Assembly (NCBI GenBank): GCA_965199945.1
Contig: OZ241354.1
Coordinates: 1-64,000, forward strand
Direction of reading: 5' to 3'
DNA: 64,000 bases
Origin: VXYL01 sp965199945
Lineage (GTDB): Bacteria; Pseudomonadota; Gammaproteobacteria; Pseudomonadales; Azotimanducaceae
Below are positions 43,586-52,884 of the stretch, in pieces (the stretch's first letter is position 1; each line of letters begins with the position of its first letter). The notes under the pieces were generated by a model. It searched no databases. It saw only the letters and a list, made by a program, of their open reading frames with translations, and was not told the DNA's origin. Both the position numbers and the translations under genes were made by a program.

Positions 43586-44413
43586 TTATAGACCGGCGTC
43601 GGCGGCCCCCTCTTGTGCTTCCCGCAGCAGCGTCATGGCGGACTTGGACTTGCGCCAATAGCGCCCGTACTCCTTCCAATACTCCCATGCCTGGTCTGCG
43701 CCGCCCAACGTGATCGCGCCAGAGGGCTTGCGTGCGGGTTCAGGATGTCGGCGGCTGAGAAGCTCCTTTGCGACCAGCGGCAAGCGCTGAACGCAATGCT
43801 GCAAAACATCACGAGCTTCGTTCGTCCGCTTGGTGATGGCGAGCGCAAGCGCGTGTGAGTATAGGGTTTCCGGCGCGGTGTCGTCCGCGTACCGCTGGCA
43901 GAGGTCGATGACCGCCGCCGCGTCGTTCACCTCGAACCAGCACTTCGGCAGCAAGTAGCGGGCACCTTGGTTGTCGTTGGGATTGACGGCCAACAACCGC
44001 TTCAGAATGACGATGGCGTCGTGCCAGGCGTCTTGTTCCATGCGATGGAGGGCAAGCGAGCGATAGGCGCGCAGGAAAGGCCGATTGTTGAGGTACGACC
44101 ACATTATTCGATTGTCTGCCCAACGGAACGTCTCTGGAATCGCGTGCAGCCCGACAGCGACAGCGGCTTGGCAATGCACATAGCCCCCTAGAGCATCGCC
44201 ACGGTCCTCAAGGAACAGCCCCAGGTGGTGCAGCGCGTCGATGTGGTTCGGGCATTCGGCAAGAACTTGACGAACCGACGCCTCGGCCTCTTCGTGGAGT
44301 CCGTCGTCGTAGGCATCGAGAGCCTCAACGAACTTGCTCTCGACTTCGTTCGTGATCGCGGCGTCCTCAAAGATCCACTCGCCTTCATCGTGCTGCACCA
44401 ATTCCATTCGCAT
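43586..44413 (-). CDS. TPR-repeat protein within the defence cluster
   Basis: A 275-residue protein with tetratricopeptide-like helical pairs: ALDAYDDGLHEEAEASVRQV, CPNHIDALHHLGLFLEDRGD, and a second block AWHDAIVILKRLLAVNPNDN. No signal peptide or enzyme motif. It is the only minus-strand gene between the helicases and the giant methyltransferase and is divergent to the latter. TPR proteins usually scaffold complexes; here a partner is unknown. The ATG at 44413 is the first start in frame; the C-terminus WEYWKEYGRYWRKSKSAMTL is basic and aromatic. Confidence 0.75.
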   Translation of the reverse strand: MRMELVQHDEGEWIFEDAAITNEVESKFVEALDAYDDGLHEEAEASVRQVLAECPNHIDALHHLGLFLEDRGDALGGYVHCQAAVAVGLHAIPETFRWADNRIMWSYLNNRPFLRAYRSLALHRMEQDAWHDAIVILKRLLAVNPNDNQGARYLLPKCWFEVNDAAAVIDLCQRYADDTAPETLYSHALALAITKRTNEARDVLQHCVQRLPLVAKELLSRRHPEPARKPSGAITLGGADQAWEYWKEYGRYWRKSKSAMTLLREAQEGAADAGL

Positions 44414-44552
44414 GTTCCCAAGCCCGCGGCGAGGGCCATGCTACCGCACCAGCTTGGTGCTACACGACGTACCGCACACGCCATCGTTTGCCCACCCTCG
44501 TACACATAAGTACGATGCTCGCCATCGATAGACGGCTTGCAGGAAGGCCCGT

Positions 44553-47500
44553 TTGCCTCCGAATCCCCACGCCCCGCGCCCCAAACCAGCGTCGAACCAC
44601 GGCCTGCCCGGCTGGGAGGACATGAGCCACAGCGGCCTGCTCCTCGACGCCGCCCGCCTCGCCGAACTCGCTCGCCACACCCCAGCGCCGCTCGGCAACT
44701 ACGCGGAGGACAAGCTGCGCCGCCGCGCCACCACGCTGCTCGACAGCGCACAAGCCGATGGTGCCGAAGTCTCCCGCTTCGTGGCCTTCGTGCTCGAAGA
44801 GGTATGCGGCTTCGATGCGGCCGCCGGCGTCTGGCAGCGGGGCAGCCATGTTCCGCCTGCCGAAGGCCGGAGAATCGTCACCGGCGAGACGGTGAAGCCA
44901 CGGCACTTGTGGAAAGGGCCGCGAGGCGCTCGCTTGCCGGTGTTCCTGGACGATGCCGCGCGGCTCGGCATTGGCAGAAGCCGTCGCGCCGTTGGCCAAG
45001 CGCTGGCATATCTGCGCGCTGGCCGAGAACATTTGGCGCTGCTCGCCAACGGCCGCCACTGGCGCCTGTTGTTCGCGGGCATGGACTTCGACGCCTCCTG
45101 CCAGTGGGATGCGGAGTCCTGGTTCGCGCAAGGCGAGCTGGCGCCGCAAGTGACGGCGCTGCGTACTTTGCTGCAACCCAAGCTGTGGACGCCGGCGCAG
45201 GACGCCGCGCCGCCGCTGCTGCAAGGCATCCGCGACACCCGCAAGGGCCAGGCGGAGCTCTCCGAAGTGCTGGGCGAACGGGTGCGCGAGGCGGTGGAGG
45301 TCCTCATTCAAGGGCATGGCGAGGCGTTGCAGGAACGCTGCGCGAACGTCGACCCGGCGGACATCTACCGCGCCGCCTGCCGGGTGGCGATGCGCCTGGT
45401 GGTGGCGCTGTTCGCGGAATCCCGCGAGCTGCTGCCGCGCAGCAACGCCTTGTACGACGCGAGCTACGGCATCGAAGGGCTGCGGTCGCGGCTGGCCGCC
45501 GAAGCGGCGCGGGGCGTGGCGCTGGCCGAGAGCCATGCGGCATGGCCCCGCGTGCTGGCGCTGTTCCGCTTGGTATACGAAGGTTCGCACTTCCCGGACC
45601 TGTCGGTGGCGGCCTACGGCGGCGAACTGTTCGCGCCCGGCGGCAGCGCGGACACCGCCAGCGCCGACGGCGTTTCGCAAGCGCTCGCCGTGTTCGAGAC
45701 GACGTGCTTCGAGAGCGAATGCTGCAACGATTGGCACGTTCACCACATGCTGCGCCTGCTCACCCGCACCACCATGCGCATTCGCCAAGGCCGCGGCAGC
45801 ATCCGCGCGGACGTGCCGGTGGACTTCTCCGATCTCTCCTCCGAGTACATCGGCATCGTCTACGAGGGCCTTCTGGACTACGAGCTGAAGACGGCGCCCG
45901 CCGGCGACCCCGTGATCTTCCTCGCCGTGGGCGATCAGCCGGCGCTGCCGCTCTCGCGTTTGGAGGCGATGGACGATGGCGCGTTGAAGGCGCTGTTCGC
46001 GAGCTTGAAGGAAGCGGCCGCCACGGACGCGGCTGCCGCCCCGACAACCGAGGACGAGCCCGCAGCAGACACGGCGCAGCACGCAGCGGCAGAAGCAGAA
46101 GACAGCCGCCGCCACAACCGTACGCGAGCGGAAACCTGGGCGCGGCGGGCGGCGCGCGTGGCCGGACTGGTGCCGCCGCTGCGCCAACGCGCTGGCCAGC
46201 GCGCGTTCGAGGAAGCGCTTGGCCGCAAGGCGAAACAGCTGGTGGCCCGCGTGGTGTTGCCCGGCGAGTGGTATCTGGTGCTCTGGGGCGGCACGCGCAA
46301 GGGTTCCGGCAGCTTCTACACCCGCCCCGGCCTCGCCGTGCCCACGGTGCAGCGCACGCTGCGCCCGCTGGCGTTCGATGCGCCTCTGGACGCCGACGGC
46401 AAGCCGAACGAGGACGCGCCGCCGCAAGCGTGGACGCCGAAGCCGCCGGAGCGGATTCTGCAACTGAAGGTGTGCGACCCGGCGTGTGGCTCCGGCACGT
46501 TTCCGCTCGCCGCGCTGCGCTTTCTCACGGACGCGCTGTACGCCTCGCTGCAACACCACGGGCGCATCGAAGCGGAAGGCGACCGCGCCTTGATCCACCT
46601 GCTCGGCGGCGAACGGCACGGCGACGCGAACGAGCGCCTGGCCGACGAGCTGATCCCCTGCCGCCCGGACGAGGACGAGTTCGAGCCGCGCCTGACCGCG
46701 GTGCTGCGCCGTCATGTGGTGGAGCGCTGCATCCACGCCGTGGACATGGACCCGCTGGCCGTGGAGCTGTGCCGCCTTTCGCTGTGGATAGAAACGATGG
46801 ACCGCACCCTGCCGTTCGGCTTCCTCGACCACAAAGTGAAGTGCGGCAACGCGCTCATCGGCGCTTGGTTCGACCAGTTCGCCCACTATCCGGCGATGGC
46901 GTGGAAGCACCGCGAAGGCGGCGACAAGAACCACGGCAACGGCGTGCATTTCCCGAAGAACGCCCGCACCAAGGCGCTCAAGGCGTTCGTGAAGGAGCGC
47001 CTGACGCCGGACTTGCGCTTGTTCCTGCGCGGCCCGGACCTCCTGCAGGGCGACTTGCTGGCCGAGGCTGGCAAGGCCCACGACGATGCGCTGGCGGTGC
47101 TGGCGGAAATGCACGCCCTGCCGATCCAAGACGCCAAGGAACGCGCCGCCAAGTACCGCGAACGCTTCCTGGGTTCCACCGCGTGGCGTTCGCTGAAGAG
47201 CGCGATGGACTTGTGGTGCGCCTGCTGGTTCTGGCCCGCCGAAGAACTCGACTGCGCTCCGCTACCGAGAACCTTCGCCGCGCCGTCGGAAGAGACTCGC
47301 ACCGTGGCGGCCCGGCTGGCACAAGCGCTGCGCTTCTTCCATTGGGAGCTGGAGTTCCCGGACGTGTTCGACCAGCCCGGTGCCGGCTTCGACGCGATGC
47401 TGGGCAATCCGCCGTGGGACATCGCCAAGCCGGTCTCCAAGGAGTTCTTCTCCAACATCGACCCGCTGTACCGCTCCTACGGCAAGCAGGAGGCCATCCG

Positions 47501-49808
47501 CCGCCAGTCCGGCTACTTCGAGGACGCGGAGGTGGAGCGCGACTGGCTGGACTACAACGCCCGCTTCCGCGCCCAATCCAACTTCATGGGCCGCGCCGCG
47601 CAGCCGTTCGGCGACCCGCGCTCCGCCACCGGCCCGAACCGCTTCGCCATCGCGCGCGGCCACGAGAACCAGCGTCTGCACAACGAGTGGCGCGGGGCCC
47701 GGGCGCAATCCACCGGCTACGCCGACCCCGCGCACCCGTTCCGGCACCAGGGTTCGGCGGACCTCAACTCCTACAAACTGTTCCTGGAGGCAACTCACGC
47801 GCTGCTGCGCCCCGGCGGGCGGCTGGGCTTCGTGGTGCCCTCCGGCCTCTATTCGGACAACGGCACCGCCGCGCTGCGCCGCCTATTCCTGGCGCGCTGC
47901 CGGTGGGAGTGGCTGTTCGGCTTCGAGAACCGCGAGGGCCTGTTTCCGATTCACCGCAGCTACAAGTTCAACCCGGTGATCGTGCAGAAGGGCGGCGCCA
48001 CGGCGGCCATCCGCACCGCCTTCATGCGCCGCAGCCTGGACGACTGGGAACGCGCCGAGGCACTGGCCACGCCCTACGCCGCCCGCCAAGTGGCGCGATT
48101 CAGCCCGAAGAGCCGGGCGATTCTGGAAATCCAATCGCCGCGTGACTTGGAGATTCTGGAGAAGATCTACGCGCCTTCCCATGCGAGGGGTTCCCCCTCG
48201 CGCTCCCCGGCTGAGGGCTCTGTATTGCTCGGCGACGGTGGCCCGAACGGCTGGGGCATCCACTACGCCCGCGAGTTCGACATGACCAACGACTCGCGCC
48301 TGTTCCCGCCCCGCCCGCAGTGGGAGGCCCAAGGCTACCGCCCGGACGAATACAGCCGCTGGCTGTTGGGCGACTGGCGGCCGATCGGGGAACTGTGGGC
48401 GGAGATGGGCGTGAATGCGTCTCGGCCGGTGGCGGCTGCGGTGGAGCTTGAGGACTGGCTGTTCGATTCGAGCGCAGGGCGGGAGCGGCGGGCTGCGGAG
48501 GCGCGGCTCGTGCATGGGCACTTGCTGAAGCCGGGCGACGTGGCGCGGACGAACTGGCGCATGCGATGTGCACAGCCGCCGTACGACGGGCTGCCGGTGC
48601 CACGAGCGGCGATTCTGGCGGGGGTGGTGCTTTCGCGGGAGGGAGACGCTTGGATTCGGGAGGATCGGGTGCGGGGCGTGGCGCTGCCGGTGTATGTGGG
48701 CAAGATGATCTATGTGGGCCAGTGGGCAGCTACGCCGGCGGCTGGGAGCGTGGGCGGGCGGTTGGACTTGGACCCGGAGTTTCTGTTGGATGCCCGCGAC
48801 CTTCGGCACCGGCCGTCGGAAGGGGCGCGGGTGGTGTTTCGGGACGTTGCCCGCACTACCGACACACGAAGTTTCATCTCTGCACTGTTGCCAGGGTTGT
48901 ATCCGTGTGGGAACAAGACGCCGTTGTTGGGCTCGCCGGGCTCGCCCTCAAACACGCTCGACAGAAAGCTCGCCTTGAACGCTGTCATCACAAGTCTTGC
49001 GTTCGATTGGTCAGTGCGGCAGCGAATGTCTGGCACCACGCTCAACTGGCACATCGTGGAGTCCCTACCTTTACCAGTGCCCGAGTCCATGCCCGATCAA
49101 TTGCGCCGCTGGTACGCGCGAATCGCTCTTTCCGGCGTCCAGTTCGCCCCAGACTGGCTGCGCTTCTCGGCAGACGGTGCGGCCCTTCACCCACCGACCC
49201 CGGCGGAGCGACTCCGAATCGCCGTAATGATCGACGCGGCCGTAGCGGCCACCATGGGCCTCTCCGAGTCCGATCTGCGCCACGCTTTGACCGCCTGCGA
49301 CCACCCCGCCAACCACACCGGCAGCCGCCCGCCCAAGGGATTCTGGCGCGTCGACAAGGACAAAGACCCCGAACTCCGCCACACCGTCCTGAGTCTCGTC
49401 GCCTTCCACGACCTGCAAGCGCACGTCGCCTCCGCTGCGGGTCAACAAGCGGGTATTGAGGCATTCCTCAGCCAGCACGCCGGCGACGGATGGCAGCTCC
49501 CAGAGACGCTCCGCCTCGCCGACTACGGCCTCGGCCATGATGATCGCGCACAGCACCCGCAGCCGGTTGTCAGCCGCCTAGGCCCGCGGTTCTATGACTG
49601 GCAGCTTGGCCAGAGTGCAGAAGAGGCTCGGCGAGAGCGCGGGGTGCATGCTCGAAACCTGCTTGGCGAGTTGGACTATGCCCGCCTACTCCGCGAAGGC
49701 GTAAGTCGCCTAGCAAGCATGGAAGAGCCCTTGCGCGAAGTGGCGGAGCCACGAGCAAGATACGAGATTAGCAACGCACCAGCAGACCAGCAGGACATCC
49801 TCGATTAG
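44553..49808 (+). CDS. Giant Eco57I-type adenine methyltransferase/restriction protein (DrmMI/PglX-like)
   Basis: 1751 residues. An N-terminal region of about 620 residues precedes the class I N6-adenine MTase core: motif I LKVCDPACGSGTFPLAALRF (about 640), an extended insert, and motif IV DAMLGNPPWDIAKP (about 950; NPPW). After the core lie a target-recognition-like region and a helical C-terminus. This layout matches Eco57I-like RM enzymes and DISARM DrmMI or BREX PglX. Starts at TTG 44553 after AGGAAGG; ATG 44625 is the alternative. A REP-like palindrome is inserted in frame at 48183-48221 (residues about 1211-1223, HARGSPSRSPAEGS), in a region that may be a loop. No separate restriction enzyme adjoins it. 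Confidence 0.85.
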   Translation: MPPNPHAPRPKPASNHGLPGWEDMSHSGLLLDAARLAELARHTPAPLGNYAEDKLRRRATTLLDSAQADGAEVSRFVAFVLEEVCGFDAAAGVWQRGSHVPPAEGRRIVTGETVKPRHLWKGPRGARLPVFLDDAARLGIGRSRRAVGQALAYLRAGREHLALLANGRHWRLLFAGMDFDASCQWDAESWFAQGELAPQVTALRTLLQPKLWTPAQDAAPPLLQGIRDTRKGQAELSEVLGERVREAVEVLIQGHGEALQERCANVDPADIYRAACRVAMRLVVALFAESRELLPRSNALYDASYGIEGLRSRLAAEAARGVALAESHAAWPRVLALFRLVYEGSHFPDLSVAAYGGELFAPGGSADTASADGVSQALAVFETTCFESECCNDWHVHHMLRLLTRTTMRIRQGRGSIRADVPVDFSDLSSEYIGIVYEGLLDYELKTAPAGDPVIFLAVGDQPALPLSRLEAMDDGALKALFASLKEAAATDAAAAPTTEDEPAADTAQHAAAEAEDSRRHNRTRAETWARRAARVAGLVPPLRQRAGQRAFEEALGRKAKQLVARVVLPGEWYLVLWGGTRKGSGSFYTRPGLAVPTVQRTLRPLAFDAPLDADGKPNEDAPPQAWTPKPPERILQLKVCDPACGSGTFPLAALRFLTDALYASLQHHGRIEAEGDRALIHLLGGERHGDANERLADELIPCRPDEDEFEPRLTAVLRRHVVERCIHAVDMDPLAVELCRLSLWIETMDRTLPFGFLDHKVKCGNALIGAWFDQFAHYPAMAWKHREGGDKNHGNGVHFPKNARTKALKAFVKERLTPDLRLFLRGPDLLQGDLLAEAGKAHDDALAVLAEMHALPIQDAKERAAKYRERFLGSTAWRSLKSAMDLWCACWFWPAEELDCAPLPRTFAAPSEETRTVAARLAQALRFFHWELEFPDVFDQPGAGFDAMLGNPPWDIAKPVSKEFFSNIDPLYRSYGKQEAIRRQSGYFEDAEVERDWLDYNARFRAQSNFMGRAAQPFGDPRSATGPNRFAIARGHENQRLHNEWRGARAQSTGYADPAHPFRHQGSADLNSYKLFLEATHALLRPGGRLGFVVPSGLYSDNGTAALRRLFLARCRWEWLFGFENREGLFPIHRSYKFNPVIVQKGGATAAIRTAFMRRSLDDWERAEALATPYAARQVARFSPKSRAILEIQSPRDLEILEKIYAPSHARGSPSRSPAEGSVLLGDGGPNGWGIHYAREFDMTNDSRLFPPRPQWEAQGYRPDEYSRWLLGDWRPIGELWAEMGVNASRPVAAAVELEDWLFDSSAGRERRAAEARLVHGHLLKPGDVARTNWRMRCAQPPYDGLPVPRAAILAGVVLSREGDAWIREDRVRGVALPVYVGKMIYVGQWAATPAAGSVGGRLDLDPEFLLDARDLRHRPSEGARVVFRDVARTTDTRSFISALLPGLYPCGNKTPLLGSPGSPSNTLDRKLALNAVITSLAFDWSVRQRMSGTTLNWHIVESLPLPVPESMPDQLRRWYARIALSGVQFAPDWLRFSADGAALHPPTPAERLRIAVMIDAAVAATMGLSESDLRHALTACDHPANHTGSRPPKGFWRVDKDKDPELRHTVLSLVAFHDLQAHVASAAGQQAGIEAFLSQHAGDGWQLPETLRLADYGLGHDDRAQHPQPVVSRLGPRFYDWQLGQSAEEARRERGVHARNLLGELDYARLLREGVSRLASMEEPLREVAEPRARYEISNAPADQQDILD
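48183..48221 (-). repeat. REP-like repeat copy inside the giant methyltransferase gene
   Basis: On the minus strand it reads AGAGCCCTCAGCCGGGGAGC followed by GCGAGGGGGAACCCCTCGC, matching the unit of the array at 59341-59512 almost base for base. The length and position keep the reading frame, adding about 13 residues (SHARGSPSRSPAEGS region). Confidence 0.85.
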
Positions 49809-49821
49809 CGAGTTTCTCACC

Positions 49822-50583
49822 CTAGTTGCCGTCCATTGCCAAACTGTCGCAGCAAGCCAACAAGCGGCGACCGTATTCGTCCGCGACGGTCCGTACCCAG
49901 CTCGAACGCAACATCCCGAGCACAAAGCCCGAGTGGGCTAGAGTGACGAAAAGACAACCCCAAAGTTCGAAGACCTCGACGTCTGGCGTCCCTGACTCAC
50001 CGTCGAACTCGAAGCCGCCCCTCAGCCACATCCAAGCCAACAGCCCAACGACGCAAATCACATCCAGACTAAGCGCAAGAGATTTAAGCCCCAGCATGTT
50101 CCGACGAAAGCCGTAGCTGACGTTCTCGGCATGAAGCAACCGAAACCGCACTGGATCTCTCGTTTGCGCCAACAGCCATGTGGTCGCGCTCTCGTATCCA
50201 TCATCAGCCTTGGCTGGACACTGTGCTTCCTCAGCCGCTGTGGCCAACATCAAGCCAGGGATCCGAGATTCAAGCCAAGCGCGCCATCGTCTCTTGGTGT
50301 GACGACCAATCCGTGAATCTCGGTGCCGAAGCATAGCTACCGATGGCTTACCGCCCCACTCCTTGTAGAGGCGTGGCTCAATAGCCCTTCCTCGGTCTCG
50401 ACCGAGCTGAGCAAGCAGAAAGAGGGAGGCACAACCGAGCAAGCCGCCGATTGGCTCGCCTGGAACTTCCCAAAGGCTAGGAAACAGCAACATACCAATC
50501 ACCAACAGCGGCACCGCGGAAAAGATCATCGGGAGCGTTCTCGTCTTGAACGCATAGGCATCAACCCGCAGTTTCGTATCCAT
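49822..50583 (-). CDS. Four-helix membrane protein in the E2-E1-JAMM operon
   Basis: A 253-residue protein of unknown function with two N-terminal helices (about residues 18-36 and 46-60) and two C-terminal ones (about 172-190 and 214-232), separated by a roughly 110-residue soluble loop. The gene is 24 bases after the E2-E1-JAMM gene on the same strand, so it is probably the last gene of that operon. A membrane effector, as in other bacterial conflict systems, is a reasonable guess: four helices with a soluble middle resemble SLATT-like pore proteins, but I cannot show homology. It converges with the methyltransferase gene. Confidence 0.75.
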   Translation of the reverse strand: MDTKLRVDAYAFKTRTLPMIFSAVPLLVIGMLLFPSLWEVPGEPIGGLLGCASLFLLAQLGRDRGRAIEPRLYKEWGGKPSVAMLRHRDSRIGRHTKRRWRAWLESRIPGLMLATAAEEAQCPAKADDGYESATTWLLAQTRDPVRFRLLHAENVSYGFRRNMLGLKSLALSLDVICVVGLLAWMWLRGGFEFDGESGTPDVEVFELWGCLFVTLAHSGFVLGMLRSSWVRTVADEYGRRLLACCDSLAMDGN

Positions 50584-50607
50584 AGTCCTTCAGCGTATCA
50601 TGCCGCA

Positions 50608-52884
50608 TCAGCATACATCCGCCAGGAGACCACGAAAGCCGCTGGGTGTATGAATCAGCAACACGAGAGGAGACTGCTCGGCAAGAGAGAGCAACTTCGC
50701 TGTCGCCTTGTCGACCTTTGACGGCCCAGACGATACCAGATGACTGTGCCAAGTGCCCACGCAGTAGAGTGCGCCGCCAGTCGAGTTGATGTAACTAGAT
50801 ATCCTGCGTCGCAGACCCTTCGTGCCAAGCACAAACTCACCACGGGCCTTCACGCTGTCCTCTGGAGCATCCAACACGTCCACAACATGAACGCTCCTGT
50901 TTGCTTCCGACAATCGGCCGATCAACGCGCCGCCGGTCTCTATGTTGGGTTGCCGCCGGACCTCGCTCTCGATCTTCCGCTTGGCAAACGGACCGATCCT
51001 AACGCACCAACTCCCACTCTCCATCTTCACAACATCGACAGCCTCAACGGCCGAAGTCTGCCACGCAAGGCTCAATCCATCGGACGACAAGCGCCCAATC
51101 AAGGCCTCCCCAATCCGATCCGACAGTCCGCCGCTCTGCTTACCCAGCAAGTATTCTGCCATTGAGGCAGCAAACAGCGATAGCCTTCCGTCGCTCATAG
51201 TCATGGTCAACGAACCACAGCCTTGGCCAACCTGTTGCCGCGAGGCACCGTCATTGCCGAAGACGATCTCGCTCGACGCGTCTTCGCTTATCAGCCTGTA
51301 GCACTCGGCCATCAAGTCCGCCGTATTCGGGTTTCGGCCCGGGCCCTCGACCGTCAACACTCCCACACTGCCGCCTCCGAACAAGCTGGTCTCAATGACG
51401 CGACTCTTGGGCAGTCCGGCGGTGCTGGCTAAGGCCTCTTGAACGGCCAGGGACGCCGTGGCGTTCACGATAGCCCACGGCTTCTTGCCCAGATACCGTC
51501 GATTGGACTGGGACCGAATCGCCTCGACAACGTCCGCCGTGACAGGCGTGGCTTCCGTCTTCAATCCTCGAAGCGCACCACAAAGGGCGGTAGCCTTATC
51601 GTGTGTCCAAAGGAAGCCCGATTCATCGGGAATAGGGATTAAGGCGTGGCGGGCGGCATTGTGGGGTGAAAGGGCAGACCGATCCACGACGATCCGAGGA
51701 CCACGCCCCGCTCGCGCAAGGTGAACGGCGATCTTGGAGCCCAGACTGCCCGCTCCAAGCAGGGTCCAATCTAACTCCTCACTTGGCAAGCTATCTCCTG
51801 CCATCTGGGCCAAGAGGTCGCGACTGATCTGGTGTCGATGTGCAGCAGCATGCACGGGGGTATCTGGGCCGCTAGCAAACAGATTGGGAGAGTGGATGTC
51901 AACAACATAGGGGCACATTTCGATTTGGCTGTCACTGCCAATCAAGGAGAAAGGGCGCCGCGCCAAAAGAAGCACAACGAGCTTGAAAGGCCCCCGCGGT
52001 GCCCAATGGCTGAGTGCCTTGCGTAAGACTCTCAAGGCGTCGGAAAGTTGTTTCGAACAGCCATACTGCCGGGCACGTTCTTTCAGATCCTTGACGTTGG
52101 ATATGGTCTCAGGACAGTAGGTATCGTTTAGGATCGGTTTGCCGGAAGGGTGCTTGCCCGGCCAAACCAGAACGGCAAGTGACTTACCGCCGTAGGCGGA
52201 TCCGTCGAGCAAGATTGGCCACTCCTCGATAGTCGATGGCACAACGTCCTTGTTCACATGCATCCGCTCAGGGAGAACCGTAGAACAAACTTGCTCGTTC
52301 CCGTTTTCGAAAACGAGTCTCATGTACACAGCGCGGCGAAACATCGAGCCGCCGCGGGCGTCTACTACTTGCTGGATATCCTTGGCATCAGCTACCATGT
52401 AATCCCGATAGTAATCGCGGCGAACCGGCTCCCACCCTTGGTCTGGGGCTATGAGATTCAATGTGGCTGCTCGCTCGAGCCAAACGGCGGCATGATCGAG
52501 AATGCCCGGCCAGCCTTCATGGTGCAGCAGCTCACGCAGCTCGCCATCGTAGATGCAGGGCACGGGGCGGCCGTCACCGGTCACACATGGTTGGATGTGC
52601 GGCAGATTCCGGGTGAAGTCGGGGCGCAGTGAAGGGTTTGGTGCGAGGAGTGGATAGCCCCTAGGGAAGTCGAACCGAACCTGCTCTTCCGCCCTAACGC
52701 CCGTGCTAGGGCTCTTGCCCCCCATGCGCCACTCGTTAGGAAGCGGGACGCAGAATGTGATCTCAACGGCCTCCACGCCATCATCTTGATGGCGGACGCT
52801 GCCGACGTCGATCACACGAGGATGCCGAGCGGCTGCCACTGCCGCTCGGCGAACTGCTTCACTGCCCATTCCTGCGTCTGTCAC
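50608..52884 (-). CDS. E2-E1-JAMM triple fusion, ubiquitin-like conjugation and deconjugation
   Basis: 758 residues in three modules. (1) E2-like N-terminal part (about 1-150) with FPRGYPLLAPNPSLRP, HIQPCVTGDGRPVPCIYDG (likely catalytic cysteine in PCIYD) and a closing helix DHAAVWLERA. (2) E1/ThiF-like adenylating domain from about 370: LLGAGSLGSKIAVHLARAG (nucleotide loop), with QGCGSLTMT as a possible thiol site near 560. (3) JAMM isopeptidase from about 640: ETGGALIGR and GTWHSHLVSSGPSKVDKA, giving the E, HxH, S and D set. GTG start overlaps the MBL stop by 4 bases (GTGA). It could conjugate and remove a ubiquitin-like tag; no obvious tag protein is adjacent. Confidence 0.88.
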   Translation of the reverse strand: MTDAGMGSEAVRRAAVAAARHPRVIDVGSVRHQDDGVEAVEITFCVPLPNEWRMGGKSPSTGVRAEEQVRFDFPRGYPLLAPNPSLRPDFTRNLPHIQPCVTGDGRPVPCIYDGELRELLHHEGWPGILDHAAVWLERAATLNLIAPDQGWEPVRRDYYRDYMVADAKDIQQVVDARGGSMFRRAVYMRLVFENGNEQVCSTVLPERMHVNKDVVPSTIEEWPILLDGSAYGGKSLAVLVWPGKHPSGKPILNDTYCPETISNVKDLKERARQYGCSKQLSDALRVLRKALSHWAPRGPFKLVVLLLARRPFSLIGSDSQIEMCPYVVDIHSPNLFASGPDTPVHAAAHRHQISRDLLAQMAGDSLPSEELDWTLLGAGSLGSKIAVHLARAGRGPRIVVDRSALSPHNAARHALIPIPDESGFLWTHDKATALCGALRGLKTEATPVTADVVEAIRSQSNRRYLGKKPWAIVNATASLAVQEALASTAGLPKSRVIETSLFGGGSVGVLTVEGPGRNPNTADLMAECYRLISEDASSEIVFGNDGASRQQVGQGCGSLTMTMSDGRLSLFAASMAEYLLGKQSGGLSDRIGEALIGRLSSDGLSLAWQTSAVEAVDVVKMESGSWCVRIGPFAKRKIESEVRRQPNIETGGALIGRLSEANRSVHVVDVLDAPEDSVKARGEFVLGTKGLRRRISSYINSTGGALYCVGTWHSHLVSSGPSKVDKATAKLLSLAEQSPLVLLIHTPSGFRGLLADVC

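Noticed and set aside
30849..49808. Complete DISARM class 1
   Set aside because: No separate drmA, drmB or drmC (PLD nuclease) is found, so only DrmD- and DrmMI-like parts support DISARM.
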